NCBI RefSeq assembly: GCF_958301595.1
Contig: NZ_CATQJU010000001.1
Coordinates: 682,001-746,000, forward strand
Direction of reading: 5' to 3'
Length of the DNA stretch: 64,000 bases
Source: Porphyromonas vaginalis
GTDB taxonomy: Bacteria > Bacteroidota > Bacteroidia > Bacteroidales > Porphyromonadaceae
Position 1 is the first letter of the stretch; each line of letters starts with the position of its first letter. The position numbers were made by a program, and so were the translations under genes. The notes under the pieces are model-generated. The model was not told where the DNA came from and made no database searches. It worked only from the letters and a program-made list of their open reading frames with translations. Positions 24,967 to 35,616 of the stretch are shown here, one piece after another.

Positions 24967-25491
24967 ATGAAAAGAGTTACAAAAGGACTCGTACTTGCCC
25001 CTCTACTCTGGCTCTTGTTACTACCTCAAGTGGTGACCGCTCAAGCACTCCCCACGACACTAGTAGTCAAGACGACTGAGAATAAGGAGCTGTGCTACGA
25101 CTTGACCAAAATCAGCAAGATCACCTTTGAGACTGGTGCTATCAAAGTAGAGCGCAGCGATGCCAGCCAGCACTTTACACCCGAGATGCTGAAGATCAAC
25201 GACATCGACAAGCTCTTTTTTGCTCAAGACCGCAAGGACAACACGACCCACATCGCATCGCCTCTGCTAGCTCCGGCCGCTACTCTGAGCTACTACAAGG
25301 TGGGGCAGGAGCTCCACCTCGAGGGCTTTACAGCCAGCGATGAGACACTTTACATCTACACCGCTGATGGGCAGCTAGTCTCACAGCAGGCCATCACCTC
25401 TACTACGTGCATCCTAGATGCTACCCAATGGCCTAGCGGGCTATACATCGCTACCACAAACGTACACAACACCCTCAAGATAACTCTCTAA
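24967..25491 (+). CDS. Secreted protein with probable type IX sorting tail
   Basis: A 174-residue protein. Signal peptide MKRVTKGLVLAPLLWLLLLP ending VVTAQA. Mature N-terminal motif LVVKTTENKELCYDLTKISKITF, the Bacteroidales 'Ix-exx-y-IxkItF' signature also seen in the next gene. C-terminal 75 residues (YIYTADGQLVSQQ then WPSGLYIATTNVHNTLKITL in pieces) resemble the type A C-terminal domain recognised by the type IX secretion system. The earlier in-frame ATG at 24853 is rejected because the promoter falls inside it. The stop shares a base with the next start (TAATG), so the pair is coupled. Confidence 0.75.
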   Translation: MKRVTKGLVLAPLLWLLLLPQVVTAQALPTTLVVKTTENKELCYDLTKISKITFETGAIKVERSDASQHFTPEMLKINDIDKLFFAQDRKDNTTHIASPLLAPAATLSYYKVGQELHLEGFTASDETLYIYTADGQLVSQQAITSTTCILDATQWPSGLYIATTNVHNTLKITL

Positions 25492-27566
25492 TGAAAAAGC
25501 AAATACTACACATTATCCTAGTAGGGCTCCTGGCCCTACTTCCTTCGCTCGTCTTGGCTCAGAGCAACGAGCGCATGCTCATCTACTCTAAGAGTGGCGA
25601 GATACTGCCCTACCGTGTAGAGCATATCGATAGTATCAAGTTCCTCTCAGACGAGGTAGACCTCACGCTCAACCCCACCGTCACACCACACGCAGATGGT
25701 ACGACTGGTAAAATGAAGCTCAAGGTAGGCGACGTAGGGGGTGACGTTCGAAGCATCAAGGTGATCCTGCCTGAGAGCTTTATGATCGCTCAGATGAACG
25801 ACATGCAGTGTCTCAGTCTCTTCACCCCAGAGATGGCTGCTCGTATGGGCGTGCAGATCTTTAACGTTGAGGGGGGCAAAGAGTACGACCTCTCTGGCAT
25901 GCAGCAAGGGTATGACTACACGGCACTCTTCCTCCCATATGACGAGCTTGGTTGTCCAGGCAACGTCAAGCGCGTTGAGTTCAAAGTACCCAAGGGCAAG
26001 CTCGCTGGCGACCCACAGATCAAGGTCGACTTCACAGACATCACGCCTACTGGCTACACTGCTACGCTAAAGCCCAATGCAGATGTCGCTGGTTACTTCT
26101 TCCTCAATGACCTAACAGATGCGACTGCGCGAGATCAAATGATTCAAATGATGCACATCCCAGACCTCAAGCACTACATTGTACTGTATGGTACAGACTT
26201 TGAGACCCACAAAGCCCACGAGGGTGAGAAAACAAGTAACATGACTGAGTTTATCGCAGGCACTAGCTACTCTGTCTTTGTAGTCCTAATAGATAAGGAC
26301 GGTCAGTACTCCGATGTCCAAGAGTTTAAGGTTACGACAGCTAAGAAGGGTACCTCCCAGACTGCTAAGGTAAACGTCAAGATCAAGGAGGTCTCCGAGT
26401 CTGCAGTGATAATTGTCAACACGCCCGATGAAAACACCTCTTCGTATCGAGAGGTCGTTGTCGAGAAAGCTAAGTACAACGAGACTGAGATACTTGAGTA
26501 CCTAAAGGAGAGCCCTGAGAGTATGGCTCTGCCATACCACACAGAGGCGTATATCTCTGCTTGGAATGACCTCAAACCAAGCACCGCCTACTATGCGCTA
26601 GCCATAGCAAAGAACGGCAACAACGAGTGGGGACCACTCACCAAGGTTGAGTTCACTACGCTCTCAGAGGTCACAACTAACGAGTTACCCACTCTCAACT
26701 TCGATCCTCAAACAGATACTCAAGGAGCTATCACTAGTCAAGACGTACTGGATCATGAGCAGGCTCTAGGTCGTACCCCTACAGAGCTAGCTCTACAGGG
26801 CAAGAGATTTAGAGGCTTTGCCAACACGGCTCTAAAGACTGTCCCTGGTGTCATCTACGACCTGGAGAGTGGTCAGCATCTTATGATTGTAGCTTTTAGC
26901 AAAGAGACACTCGCTGATTGTCCTAAAACAAAAGCGATGCTTTCCGAACTTGGCTTTAACTCCTTTACTCAAGGATCACATGATGGTACTGCAACCCTCA
27001 CAGCTACTAAAAGTGATGACTCTAAGGTCTCTGTCTTACTTCTAGACGAGCCCAACACGGAGCTTAACACAACACTACAAGTAAGACTACTCTACAAAAA
27101 CGTGTCGTCAGATAACGATATCGAAAAGGATCATGGAGTCATCACTGACGCCCAAGACTTCCCCTCTTATACCCAGCTAGAGACAAAGGATCACGATAAG
27201 ATCAAGGCTTTTGAGCAAACATTAGGTCTTCGGGAGTTCAATGCTCTCTACTCTAGTGACACCAAGCTACAGTTCAATACTAAGGCAGAGGACCTCAAGA
27301 AGTCTAACTTTCATTACGTCCGCTACACATTTGGTAAGTACACTGGTCTTTACATTATGTGCCGTCTCAATTGTCTCAGCAACGATACAGAGCTACAATC
27401 TGCAGAACTAAAACAGTGGCTGGCTAATAATGGCTTTACAGAGAATTATCAATATGATGACCGATTTCATGCCATTTCTGCTATGAATGCGCAAGGGATT
27501 AAGTGCGAAGTCTTCTTTGATACAGATCTCAAGCAATACCTCCTACAAATCACTAAACCCAACTAA
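25491..27566 (+). CDS. Large secreted protein with FnIII-like modules
   Basis: A 691-residue protein with a signal peptide (IILVGLLALLPSLVLAQ) and the motif MLIYSKSGEILPYRVEHIDS followed by IKF, matching the N-terminus of its partner. Modules around residues 180-290 (VDFTDITPTGYTATLKP) and 295-395 (KVNVKIKEVSESAVIIV, ending TAYYALAIAKNGNNEW) look like fibronectin type III-type domains. The last 250 residues match nothing I recognise. A sorting tail like that of its partner is not obvious at the C-terminus (LKQYLLQITKPN). It may depend on the smaller coupled protein for export or anchoring (inference). Confidence 0.7.
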   Translation: MKKQILHIILVGLLALLPSLVLAQSNERMLIYSKSGEILPYRVEHIDSIKFLSDEVDLTLNPTVTPHADGTTGKMKLKVGDVGGDVRSIKVILPESFMIAQMNDMQCLSLFTPEMAARMGVQIFNVEGGKEYDLSGMQQGYDYTALFLPYDELGCPGNVKRVEFKVPKGKLAGDPQIKVDFTDITPTGYTATLKPNADVAGYFFLNDLTDATARDQMIQMMHIPDLKHYIVLYGTDFETHKAHEGEKTSNMTEFIAGTSYSVFVVLIDKDGQYSDVQEFKVTTAKKGTSQTAKVNVKIKEVSESAVIIVNTPDENTSSYREVVVEKAKYNETEILEYLKESPESMALPYHTEAYISAWNDLKPSTAYYALAIAKNGNNEWGPLTKVEFTTLSEVTTNELPTLNFDPQTDTQGAITSQDVLDHEQALGRTPTELALQGKRFRGFANTALKTVPGVIYDLESGQHLMIVAFSKETLADCPKTKAMLSELGFNSFTQGSHDGTATLTATKSDDSKVSVLLLDEPNTELNTTLQVRLLYKNVSSDNDIEKDHGVITDAQDFPSYTQLETKDHDKIKAFEQTLGLREFNALYSSDTKLQFNTKAEDLKKSNFHYVRYTFGKYTGLYIMCRLNCLSNDTELQSAELKQWLANNGFTENYQYDDRFHAISAMNAQGIKCEVFFDTDLKQYLLQITKPN

Positions 27567-27664
27567 GTATATATCTTAAGGCTATCAGGTATAGCTGCAT
27601 CTGACGATCCTCAGTAAAAGAGTTATACCAATCTGATCAAAGGATCAGTCCCCTAAAAAAACAA

Positions 27665-27707
27665 AGAGATGGCTCAACTGCTACTACGCAGCAGTTGAGC
27701 CATCTCT
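27665..27707. terminator. Strong bidirectional terminator
   Basis: An 18-bp perfect stem (agagatggctcaactgct with its complement) and a 7-base loop. T-rich on the plus side and A-rich before it, so it works on both strands. It ends the secreted-protein pair. Nothing gene-like lies between here and 28069. Confidence 0.85.
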
Positions 27708-27901
27708 TTTCATATCTCAAACTCCTATACAGTCAGCTCTAAACCAACGAGGGTCTCAACTCCGCAAATCTCTCGAGTAACCTCTATATAAGACTGATCA
27801 AGCACTCTTTTCATCGGATCGCTTAGTTTGGAGATCTAGAGAGAATAAGGGGATGTATGGCTACTTGAATAAGATTTACGTGTAGCACGTAGAGATATGA
27901 C

Positions 27902-27939
27902 GAGAGGGAGCGTCGAGCATAAGCTCGGCACTCCCTCTC
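27902..27939. terminator. Hairpin downstream of the ribosomal block
   Basis: gagagggagcgtcgagc and gctcggcactccctctc pair with two mismatches around an ataa loop. It lies 130 bases beyond rplQ on the minus strand and is the best candidate end for the ribosomal transcript. Confidence 0.5.
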
Positions 27940-28069
27940 CTATTTGTTACTCTAAGCAAAGACGAGTGGAAAGGATCTCTATCAACCTTCACTCGCTGAC
28001 ACAAGTCTCCATCGTGTAAAATGGTGGACTGTGTAGCTCTGTCTCGTAAATGCTCCTAGTGGGTTACTA

Positions 28070-28561
28070 CTACTCTTGTGCAGTCTCCTCTGTAGCTGGA
28101 GCCTGCTGGTCAGCAGCCTTAGCGGCACCGCTACCACGACGTGAACGACGTGTACGCTTCTTGCCCTCACTCTTAGGAGCAGAGGCACTCTTGGCGATGT
28201 TGTCGTTGAAGTCTACAAGCTCGATAAAGCACATAGAGGCATTGTCGCCAAGACGTAGTCCCGTGCGTAGGATGCGTGTATAACCTCCAGGGCGATCGCC
28301 GACCTTGTCGACGACGGTGCCATAGAGCTCCTTGACGGCCTCCTTGTCACGCAGGTAGCTGAAGGCTAGACGACGAGATGCGGTGGTGTCGTTTTTTGCC
28401 GCAGTGATGATAGGCTCAACAAACTTGCGCAGTTCCTTAGCCTTGGCCACTGTAGTATTGATCCGCTTGTGCATGATGAGCGAGCTAGCCATATTGGCAA
28501 GCATAGCCTCACGATGTGCCTTGGAGCGGCCTAGATGGTTGAATTTCTTATTGTGTCTCAT
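28070..28561 (-). CDS. rplQ: Ribosomal protein bL17
   Basis: A 163-residue L17. The core ([20 protein letters not shown] onward) is standard. About 40 extra C-terminal residues ([19 protein letters not shown]) form a basic then acidic, probably disordered tail not found in enterobacterial L17. Last gene of the ribosomal block, 8 bases after rpoA. Confidence 0.97.
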   Translation of the reverse strand: MRHNKKFNHLGRSKAHREAMLANMASSLIMHKRINTTVAKAKELRKFVEPIITAAKNDTTASRRLAFSYLRDKEAVKELYGTVVDKVGDRPGGYTRILRTGLRLGDNASMCFIELVDFNDNIAKSASAPKSEGKKRTRRSRRGSGAAKAADQQAPATEETAQE

Positions 28562-28569
28562 AAGAGGGA

Positions 28570-29562
28570 TTAATCATTATCTAATCTATAGGGTGTGAGA
28601 TCCATATCAAAGTCTAGATCCTGATCTGCTAAGAATTGCTCGATCTCGATGAGCGACTTCTTGCCGAAGTTTTTGATCTTCAAGAGCTCCTCGCGATCCC
28701 TACTCAGCAGGTCGGCAATCGTGGAGATGCCCGCAGCCTTGAGACAGTTGAGCGCACGAACAGAGAGATCTGTGGTCGCTAGGTCTGTCATCAATTGCGA
28801 ACGAACCTTCATCAACTGATTGTCTAAGAGCTGATCAGGCTCCTCCTCTGGGAGCTCGACTTCAAACTCCTTGTCCGTAAAGAGTGCGAAGTGCGAGATC
28901 AAGATCGTCGCAGCCTCACGCAGTGCTTCACGCGGGTGGATCGTGCCATCGGTCTCAATCTCCAGGACAAGCTTCTCGTAGTCGGTGCGCTGATCTACAC
29001 GATAGGCCTCGGTGGTCTGATTGACCTTGCGGATCGGGGTGTAGATACCATCGATGGGGAGCGTATTGACGGGATCGTCCTCGCGGCGGTTCTCCTCGGA
29101 GACGACATAGCCACGCCCCTTGTTGATGCGTATCTCTATGGTGAAGTCAGCGTCCTCAGCTAGATTGCAGATGACCAAGTCAGGGTTTTGTACCTTGTAG
29201 CTTGTCAAGACCTGATTGAGGTCACCAGCCTGAAAGGTGCTACGACCTGTGACGTGGAGCGTGATGGTCTCTTCCTGAGGATCCTCGACAGCTGCCTTGA
29301 ATCTGATCTGCTTGAGGTTGAGTATGATATGGGTTACATCTTCCAATACCCCTGGAATAGTAGCAAATTCATGCTCTACACCTTCGATACGGATAGAAGC
29401 TATTGCATACCCCTCTAGTGATGAGAGGAGGATGCGCCGCAAGGCGTTGCCAATGGTCATAGCATAGCCTGGCTCTAGAGGCTTAAATTCAAACTTGGCG
29501 TAGTGATCCGAAGCGTCCAGCATGAGGACGCTATCAGGTTGTTGAAATGCTAATATTGCCAT
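28570..29562 (-). CDS. rpoA: RNA polymerase alpha subunit
   Basis: A 330-residue alpha subunit. N-terminal dimerisation domain ([20 protein letters not shown]). C-terminal domain: [20 protein letters not shown] and [15 protein letters not shown], the helix-hairpin-helix that contacts UP elements and activators. Lies between rpsD and rplQ as in most bacteria. Confidence 0.98.
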   Translation of the reverse strand: MAILAFQQPDSVLMLDASDHYAKFEFKPLEPGYAMTIGNALRRILLSSLEGYAIASIRIEGVEHEFATIPGVLEDVTHIILNLKQIRFKAAVEDPQEETITLHVTGRSTFQAGDLNQVLTSYKVQNPDLVICNLAEDADFTIEIRINKGRGYVVSEENRREDDPVNTLPIDGIYTPIRKVNQTTEAYRVDQRTDYEKLVLEIETDGTIHPREALREAATILISHFALFTDKEFEVELPEEEPDQLLDNQLMKVRSQLMTDLATTDLSVRALNCLKAAGISTIADLLSRDREELLKIKNFGKKSLIEIEQFLADQDLDFDMDLTPYRLDND

Positions 29563-29573
29563 AGAGTAGAGGG

Positions 29574-30179
29574 TTACTTAGAATACAATTCGACGATGAG
29601 CTGCTCCTTGATGGGCTCGGGGATCTCCTCACGTGTAGGTACGTTGAGGAACTTACCACTGTAGGTGCGTGCATCCCACTCTAGCCATGGATACTTGCTA
29701 TGATTGTACCCAGCGAGAGAGTCTGCGATGACCTCCATAGACTTGTCACGCTCACGTACACCGACGATCTGTCCGGGCTTGAGCGTGTAGGAGGGGATGT
29801 TGACCACCTCACCATCTACGACGATGTGACGGTGAGAGACGAGCTGACGTGCAGCAGCACGCGTGGGAGCAATGCCTAGACGGAAGACTACGTTGTCTAG
29901 ACGAGACTCGAGGAGTTGTAGCAGTACCTCACCTGTGATGCCTGAGGTGCGCTGTGCCTTCTCAAAGAGATTGCGGAACTGACGCTCTAGGACCCCATAG
30001 GTGTACTTGGCCATCTGCTTCTCGCGGAGCTGGAGTGCATACTCGCTCTGCTTACGACGACGGTTGTTGCCGTGCTGACCTGGAGGGTAGTTTTTCTTGC
30101 TCAGGACTTTGTCTGCACCAAAGATGGGCTCACCAAACTTTCGTGCGATCTTGGACTTAGGACCAATATATCTTGCCAT
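29574..30179 (-). CDS. rpsD: Ribosomal protein uS4
   Basis: A 201-residue S4 with the N-terminal [20 protein letters not shown] and the S4 RNA-binding region ([21 protein letters not shown]). S4 is a primary assembly protein and in many bacteria represses its own operon; a 414-base spacer precedes it here. Confidence 0.97.
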   Translation of the reverse strand: MARYIGPKSKIARKFGEPIFGADKVLSKKNYPPGQHGNNRRRKQSEYALQLREKQMAKYTYGVLERQFRNLFEKAQRTSGITGEVLLQLLESRLDNVVFRLGIAPTRAAARQLVSHRHIVVDGEVVNIPSYTLKPGQIVGVRERDKSMEVIADSLAGYNHSKYPWLEWDARTYSGKFLNVPTREEIPEPIKEQLIVELYSK

Positions 30180-30593
30180 TGTTCTATTTCATTTTAATGC
30201 TACTCCATACATCTGCTCTACAGAACGCTCGGGGGCGCAGGGCCTCTCTCTGCTGTGTCGGGGTCGATGCTGGGATCATATCTCAAGTAGTAAGTCTAGA
30301 AGTGACGGCGCATATAGAGCAGCCGCGATGCGATTAGAATAAGAGGGAAAGTAAATGAGCAACCGCATCAATCTCACACTACGTCTGTCGACTTACAGAG
30401 TCACTATCTTGAGTCTATGTCTAAGCTAAGACCTATCTGTGGAGCTTGCTATGTGCGACCGGCACCAAGGACTGACTAGGCAGCCTATTCTGTAGATTAA
30501 GTAGGGGTTAAGTCTTATTGCAGACTCTCCTAGCTAACACTACAAGGTCGGTGTGATCGCTCTATAGGTAGCTGTGATTCTATCTTGTAGCAA
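30180..30593 (-). other. Long spacer between rpsK and rpsD
   Basis: 414 bases without a coding frame. No TAnnTTTG box is visible on the minus strand. It may be a structured leader for S4 autoregulation, but I cannot fold it reliably. Confidence 0.4.
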
Positions 30594-30980
30594 CTAGACC
30601 TTACGTCTCTTAGGAGGACGACAGCCGTTGTGTGGTAGTGGTGTGACGTCGATGATCTCAGTCACCTCGATACCAGCACCATGGATGGTGCGGATAGCGG
30701 ACTCACGACCATTGCCTGGGCCCTTGACATAAGCCTTGACCTTGCGTAGCCCTAGATCAAATGCTGTCTTAGCGCAGTCTTGAGCTGCGAGCTGAGCGGC
30801 ATAGGGAGTGTTCTTCTTAGAGCTACGGAATCCCATCTTACCAGCTGATGACCAGCTGATGACCTGACCCTCACTATTGGTGAGGGTGATGATGATGTTA
30901 TTGAAAGAAGAGTGTATGTGCGCCTGCCCCTGGGCATCGACCTTGACTGCTCTCTTTTTTGTTACGGTTTTCTTTGCCAT
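30594..30980 (-). CDS. rpsK: Ribosomal protein uS11
   Basis: A 128-residue S11, with [20 protein letters not shown] and the C-terminal [18 protein letters not shown]. 12 bases after rpsM. Confidence 0.98.
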   Translation of the reverse strand: MAKKTVTKKRAVKVDAQGQAHIHSSFNNIIITLTNSEGQVISWSSAGKMGFRSSKKNTPYAAQLAAQDCAKTAFDLGLRKVKAYVKGPGNGRESAIRTIHGAGIEVTEIIDVTPLPHNGCRPPKRRKV

Positions 30981-30992
30981 AAGGTGGTTCTA

Positions 30993-31373
30993 TTACTTAG
31001 TTGCCTTCTTCTTACCAGCGACTGTCTTGCGCTTACCCTTACGTGTGCGGGCATTGTTCTTAGTACTCTGTCCACGTAGGGGGAGTCCTATACGATGCCT
31101 GATGCCTCGGTAGCAGCCGATGTCCATGAGACGCTTGATGTTGAGCTGTGTCTCGCTACGCAGATCACCCTCGACTTTGTAGCCATTGGATATCTGCTCA
31201 CGGATAGCTGCAGCCTGATCATCTGTCCAATCCTGGACCTTGATGTTGCGATCGACACCTGCAGCATCCAAGATGCGAGCAGCACTGCTACGACCTATAC
31301 CATATATATAGGTCAAGGCTATCTCACCTCTCTTGTTTTGCGGCAGATCGACGCCGACGATTCTTATTGCCAT
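30993..31373 (-). CDS. rpsM: Ribosomal protein uS13
   Basis: A 126-residue S13, [20 protein letters not shown] at the start and [20 protein letters not shown] near the end. Rich basic tail. Confidence 0.98.
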   Translation of the reverse strand: MAIRIVGVDLPQNKRGEIALTYIYGIGRSSAARILDAAGVDRNIKVQDWTDDQAAAIREQISNGYKVEGDLRSETQLNIKRLMDIGCYRGIRHRIGLPLRGQSTKNNARTRKGKRKTVAGKKKATK

Positions 31374-31456
31374 ACTCTATATACTGTGTGATGTTTGTTG
31401 CGTGATAAGCTGACTCTCCGTCATCCTAGATGATATGTGGAGGATCATCCCTAAGC

Positions 31457-31573
31457 TCATCCTTGACGCTGCTTGAACTTAGGATTCTTCTTATTGATGA
31501 TGTACAGACGGCCTTTGCGTCTGACGATCTTACAGTCTTCTGATCGCTTTTTGATTGATGCTCTGACTTTCAT
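31457..31573 (-). CDS. rpmJ: Ribosomal protein bL36
   Basis: A 38-residue reading frame found by translating the minus strand: it begins [19 protein letters not shown] and ends [10 protein letters not shown]. It keeps only one of the usual zinc-binding cysteines ([12 protein letters not shown]), so it is the zinc-independent form. Placed between infA and rpsM as expected. Confidence 0.95.
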   Translation of the reverse strand: MKVRASIKKRSEDCKIVRRKGRLYIINKKNPKFKQRQG

Positions 31574-31608
31574 AGTATGCTCTTATTCTGATTGTCGCTA
31601 TGACTTGG

Positions 31609-31827
31609 TTACTTGTATCTATAGGAGATACGACCACGTGTGAGGTCGTACGGAGACATCTCTACCTTGACTTTGTCTCCTGGCAGTATACGGATGAAGT
31701 GCATACGCATCTTGCCCGATATGTGTGCCGTGATGATATGCCCATTCTGGAGCTGGACCTTGAACATAGCATTGCTCAATGCCTCGAGGACGACTCCATC
31801 CTGTTCAATAGCAGTTTGTTTGGCCAT
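31609..31827 (-). CDS. infA: Translation initiation factor IF-1
   Basis: A 72-residue S1/OB-fold protein, [20 protein letters not shown] and [20 protein letters not shown]. The start codon lies 1 base after the map stop region, so the two are coupled. Confidence 0.98.
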   Translation of the reverse strand: MAKQTAIEQDGVVLEALSNAMFKVQLQNGHIITAHISGKMRMHFIRILPGDKVKVEMSPYDLTRGRISYRYK

Positions 31828-31828
31828 A

Positions 31829-32620
31829 TTAAAACTCTCGTGTGCCTAAGACTTCTTTGATATACTCGTATGTAGATAGGATCTGCGGAGCTTGCCCATC
31901 TGGCATGATAGCTATGCAGTGCTCAAAGTGCGCTGCGGGCTTGCCGTCGTGCGTACGGACGGTCCACCCATCGGACTCGAAGACGACCTTGCGCCGTCCC
32001 ATCGTCACCATAGGCTCGATGCAGATACACATACCTGCTCGTAGCTTGGGACCAAATCCTGGATGACCATAGTTGGGGACGTTGGGATCTTCGTGCATCT
32101 CATGCCCGATACCATGTCCCACTAGCTCGCGGACGATGCCATAGCCCTGTGCCTCACAATGACGCTGGACTGCCGCTCCGATATGCCCGACATAATGACC
32201 TTCGACAGCCTGCTTGATACCTAGATAGAGGGAGTCGCGAGTGACCGTCAGCAGACGCTCTACCTCGGGATCGATCTCCCCTACGGCAAAGGTATAAGCA
32301 CTGTCTCCAGTAAAGCCGTTGATATGCGTACCGCAATCTACGGAGATGATGTCTCCCTCTCGTAGTATCTCTCGATCTGAAGGGATGCCATGCACCACGT
32401 GATCATTGATCGAAGTACAGATACTAGCTGGGAAGCCGCCATAACCTAAGAACGCAGGAGTAGCTCCGTGATCACATATAAAGGTATAAGCGATCGTGTC
32501 TAGCTGCTTGGTGGTAACTCCTGGAGCGATGTGCTTTGCCACCTCTCCCAAGGTCTCGCCAACGAGTCTGTTGGCCACACGCATAAGCTCTATCTCCTCT
32601 GGTGTCTTTAGGTAAATCAT
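31829..32620 (-). CDS. map: Methionine aminopeptidase, type I
   Basis: A 263-residue enzyme removing initiator methionine. Metal ligands are visible: Asp in SVDCGTH, Asp in [10 protein letters not shown], His in [12 protein letters not shown], Glu in CIEPMVT and Glu in AHFEHCIAI. No N-terminal zinc extension. Between secY and infA. Confidence 0.97.
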   Translation of the reverse strand: MIYLKTPEEIELMRVANRLVGETLGEVAKHIAPGVTTKQLDTIAYTFICDHGATPAFLGYGGFPASICTSINDHVVHGIPSDREILREGDIISVDCGTHINGFTGDSAYTFAVGEIDPEVERLLTVTRDSLYLGIKQAVEGHYVGHIGAAVQRHCEAQGYGIVRELVGHGIGHEMHEDPNVPNYGHPGFGPKLRAGMCICIEPMVTMGRRKVVFESDGWTVRTHDGKPAAHFEHCIAIMPDGQAPQILSTYEYIKEVLGTREF

Positions 32621-32663
32621 CTATTCGAATATAATCAATTGAAACAACACTACCTGTGGAGTA

Positions 32664-34010
32664 TCAATATGCTGACACAGAGCCCGTACGTCCCTTGATA
32701 CGTCCACTCTTGAGTAGACCATCGTAGTGACGCATCAAGAGGTGACTCTCGACTTGCTGTAGCGTATCTAGGACAACACCTACGAGGATGAGCAGTGATG
32801 TACCTCCAAAGAACTGTGCAAACGCCGAGCTAATACCCAGTATCTGAGCAAAGGCTGGCATGATAGCAACTAGTGCGAGGAAGAGTGCTCCAGGCAGTGT
32901 GATACGATCCATGATACCATCGAGATAGTCTCGTGTACTACGCCCGGGCTTGACGCCTGGGATAAATCCATTGTTACGCTTGAGGTCATCAGACATCTGC
33001 GTGGGGTTGATCGTGATCGCCGTATAGAAATAGGTGAAAAGGATGATCAACGTAGCGAAGATGAAGTTGTACCAGAAGCTTGTATTGTCAGACAATACCT
33101 GGATAAAGCGTGAGGGCGTACCATCACCTCCTGTGAAGTAGCTAGCCAGTGAGATAGGTATAAACATGATCGCCTGAGCGAAGATGATAGGCATCACGTT
33201 GGCTGCATTCACCTTGAGAGGGATATACTGACGTGCACCTCCATACTGCTTATTACCCACTACACGCTTGGCATACTGCACGGGCACCTTGCGTGTACCC
33301 TGTACGAGTAGGATAGCTCCTGCAGTGACGAACAGTAGGAATACGATCTCAGCAAGAAATGCCACAAGTCCTCCCGATGAGCTGATGAGACGGTAGTTAA
33401 ACTCAGCTATCAGCGCATGAGGCAGACGAGCTATAATACCGATAAGGATGATGAATGAGATACCATTGCCGACACCCTTGTCTGTAATACGCTCACCCAG
33501 CCAAAGGACAAACATACTGCCCGCAGCTAGTATGACGGTAGCAAATACACGATACATGAAGCCCGAAGGTAGCGACGCTCCAGCAGCGCGCAGCTGCATG
33601 TCTAGATTCAACAGATAGGCAGGAGCCTGAATCAAGAGGATCAGCACCGTCAGGTAGCGTGTCCACTGATTGATCTTGCGTCGTCCGCTCTCACCCTCTC
33701 GTTGCATCTTCTGCATAGAGGGGATGATGATCGCTGCCAGCTGCATCACGATACTTGCCGAGATGTAAGGCATGATACCTAGAGCAAATATCGAAGCATT
33801 GGAGAAGGCACCTCCCGAAAACATGTTGAGCAGTGCCATCAGACCTTCACTGGTCTGGCTGGCTAGACTGGTCAGTGTATCGGGGTTGACTCCAGGCAAT
33901 ACGATGAAGCTACCTAGTCGGTATATGACCACATACAGGATGGTGATGAGAATCCGCTTACGCAGATCCTCAATCTTCCATATATTCTTAATTGTATCTA
34001 CTAACCGCAT
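32664..34010 (-). CDS. secY: Preprotein translocase subunit SecY
   Basis: A 448-residue, ten-helix channel protein of the Sec translocon. Visible family segments are RLGSFIVLPGV, ALGIMPYISASIVMQL (the plug region), GVGNGISFIILIGI and the cytosolic loop FLKR-like ... GFIPGVKPGRST. Normal position after rplO. Confidence 0.98.
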   Translation of the reverse strand: MRLVDTIKNIWKIEDLRKRILITILYVVIYRLGSFIVLPGVNPDTLTSLASQTSEGLMALLNMFSGGAFSNASIFALGIMPYISASIVMQLAAIIIPSMQKMQREGESGRRKINQWTRYLTVLILLIQAPAYLLNLDMQLRAAGASLPSGFMYRVFATVILAAGSMFVLWLGERITDKGVGNGISFIILIGIIARLPHALIAEFNYRLISSSGGLVAFLAEIVFLLFVTAGAILLVQGTRKVPVQYAKRVVGNKQYGGARQYIPLKVNAANVMPIIFAQAIMFIPISLASYFTGGDGTPSRFIQVLSDNTSFWYNFIFATLIILFTYFYTAITINPTQMSDDLKRNNGFIPGVKPGRSTRDYLDGIMDRITLPGALFLALVAIMPAFAQILGISSAFAQFFGGTSLLILVGVVLDTLQQVESHLLMRHYDGLLKSGRIKGRTGSVSAY

Positions 34011-34021
34011 ATCAGCTTATC

Positions 34022-34483
34022 TTATTGTATCGATCCTCCCTGAGCCTCGATGAGCTCCTTGGCACGTGCTGAGTAAGCGTCGGCCTCGACCTGTATGGGT
34101 CGTGTCAGCTCACCCTGTGCTAGGATCTTTACTAAATCATTACGTGAGGCTAGACCAGCAGCGACTAGTATATCCTTGGTGATGACGGCTGTCTCTGCTT
34201 GATTAGGGAAGAATGTAGTATCCTGTGCCAAGTGCTCGAGAGCTGCTAGGTTCACAGGACGATAGTCTACCCTATTGATGTTGTTGAAGCCAAACTTAGG
34301 TAGGCGACGCTGTATAGGCATCTGACCACCCTCAAATCCGACCTTATGCTTGTATCCAGAGCGAGACTTGGCTCCCTTGTGTCCACGTGTAGACGTACCA
34401 CCACGGCCAGAGCCCTGACCACGACCAATACGACGACGAGACTTGACAGAGCCCTCGGCTGGCTTAAGTGTAGATAAGTCCAT
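34022..34483 (-). CDS. rplO: Ribosomal protein uL15
   Basis: A 153-residue L15 with the Gly/Arg-rich start (RRRIGRGQGSGRGGTSTRGH) and GFEGGQMPIQRRLPKFGF. Confidence 0.98.
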   Translation of the reverse strand: MDLSTLKPAEGSVKSRRRIGRGQGSGRGGTSTRGHKGAKSRSGYKHKVGFEGGQMPIQRRLPKFGFNNINRVDYRPVNLAALEHLAQDTTFFPNQAETAVITKDILVAAGLASRNDLVKILAQGELTRPIQVEADAYSARAKELIEAQGGSIQ

Positions 34484-34506
34484 TGCTATTATCTGTCTAT
34501 ATTTTA

Positions 34507-34683
34507 TTACTCTACGACCTGAACCAAGTGGTGTACTTTGGCCACCATACCCCTGATCTGAGGGGTATCCTCATGCTCTACAATCTGGTGCATCTTGCGA
34601 AGACCTAGACCGTCGAGGGTGCGCTTCTGAGACTTGTTGCACCGTATGCGACTACGGACTTGCTCGATTCTGATTTTTGCCAT
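34507..34683 (-). CDS. rpmD: Ribosomal protein uL30
   Basis: A 58-residue frame read on the minus strand: MAKIRIEQVRSRIRCNKSQK, then TLDGLGLRKMHQIVEHEDTP, ending HHLVQVVE. A standard short bacterial L30 between rpsE and rplO. Confidence 0.96.
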   Translation of the reverse strand: MAKIRIEQVRSRIRCNKSQKRTLDGLGLRKMHQIVEHEDTPQIRGMVAKVHHLVQVVE

Positions 34684-34707
34684 AATACTCTTTACTTGTC
34701 TAGGTGA

Positions 34708-35226
34708 TTATCCTTTAAACACGCGCTCTACAGAGATACCTCTGCTCTGAGCAACCATCAAGGGGCTACGTAGCTCAGCAAGTGCTGCGATGGTGGCCTT
34801 GACGAGGTTGTGAGGGTTAGTCGACCCCTGACTCTTTGCAAGGACGTCTGTAACACCTACACTGTCTAGTACCGCACGCATAGCACCTCCAGCGATTACT
34901 CCCGAACCGGCAGAAGCTGGACGCAGCAAGATTCGAGCTCCACCGAAGCGACCGATCTGCTCATGAGGTATGGTGCCGTTGTGAATGGGTACGCGTATAA
35001 GATTCTTCTTAGCAGCCTCTACGCCCTTGGCGATGGCTGCAGGCACTTCGCTGGCACGACCCATACCATACCCTACGACGCCGTCCTCGTTACCGACGAC
35101 AACAATCGCAGCAAAGGTAAAGGTGCGACCACCTTTCGTGACCTTAGTTACTCGATTGATAGCTACTAGGCGATCCTTAAGATCTAGATCATTGGTAGCT
35201 GTGACTCTATTTGTTGCTATTGCCAT
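34708..35226 (-). CDS. rpsE: Ribosomal protein uS5
   Basis: A 172-residue S5 with [16 protein letters not shown]-like start ([20 protein letters not shown]) and [20 protein letters not shown]. Confidence 0.98.
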   Translation of the reverse strand: MAIATNRVTATNDLDLKDRLVAINRVTKVTKGGRTFTFAAIVVVGNEDGVVGYGMGRASEVPAAIAKGVEAAKKNLIRVPIHNGTIPHEQIGRFGGARILLRPASAGSGVIAGGAMRAVLDSVGVTDVLAKSQGSTNPHNLVKATIAALAELRSPLMVAQSRGISVERVFKG

Positions 35227-35241
35227 GATGTGCTCTATGAT

Positions 35242-35586
35242 TTAGAATTTAAGACCTCCTGTACGAGCTGCATCTGCTAGCTCCTTGACACGACCATGAT
35301 AGAGATATCCATTACGATCGAAAACTACTGTATCAATGCCAGCAGCCAGAGCTACACGAGCTATCTCCTGTCCTACCTGAGCGGCTACCTCCTTCTTAGT
35401 ACCAGAGGTCTCCATCTTGAGTGAGGAGGCACTCGCTAGGGTGCGTCCTTCTATATCGTCGATGACCTGTGCGTAGATCTGCTTATTGCTTCTGAACACA
35501 GACAGACGTGGTCTCTGAGATGTACCACTTATCTTGCCACGCACACGTGTCTTGATGTGCTTTCTTCTTTGTGCTTTCTTGTTCAT
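35242..35586 (-). CDS. rplR: Ribosomal protein uL18
   Basis: A 114-residue L18; binds 5S r[23 protein letters not shown] and [20 protein letters not shown] are family segments. Confidence 0.98.
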   Translation of the reverse strand: MNKKAQRRKHIKTRVRGKISGTSQRPRLSVFRSNKQIYAQVIDDIEGRTLASASSLKMETSGTKKEVAAQVGQEIARVALAAGIDTVVFDRNGYLYHGRVKELADAARTGGLKF

Positions 35587-35616
35587 ATGACTCTTTACTT
35601 AGATAGTGGATACGAC

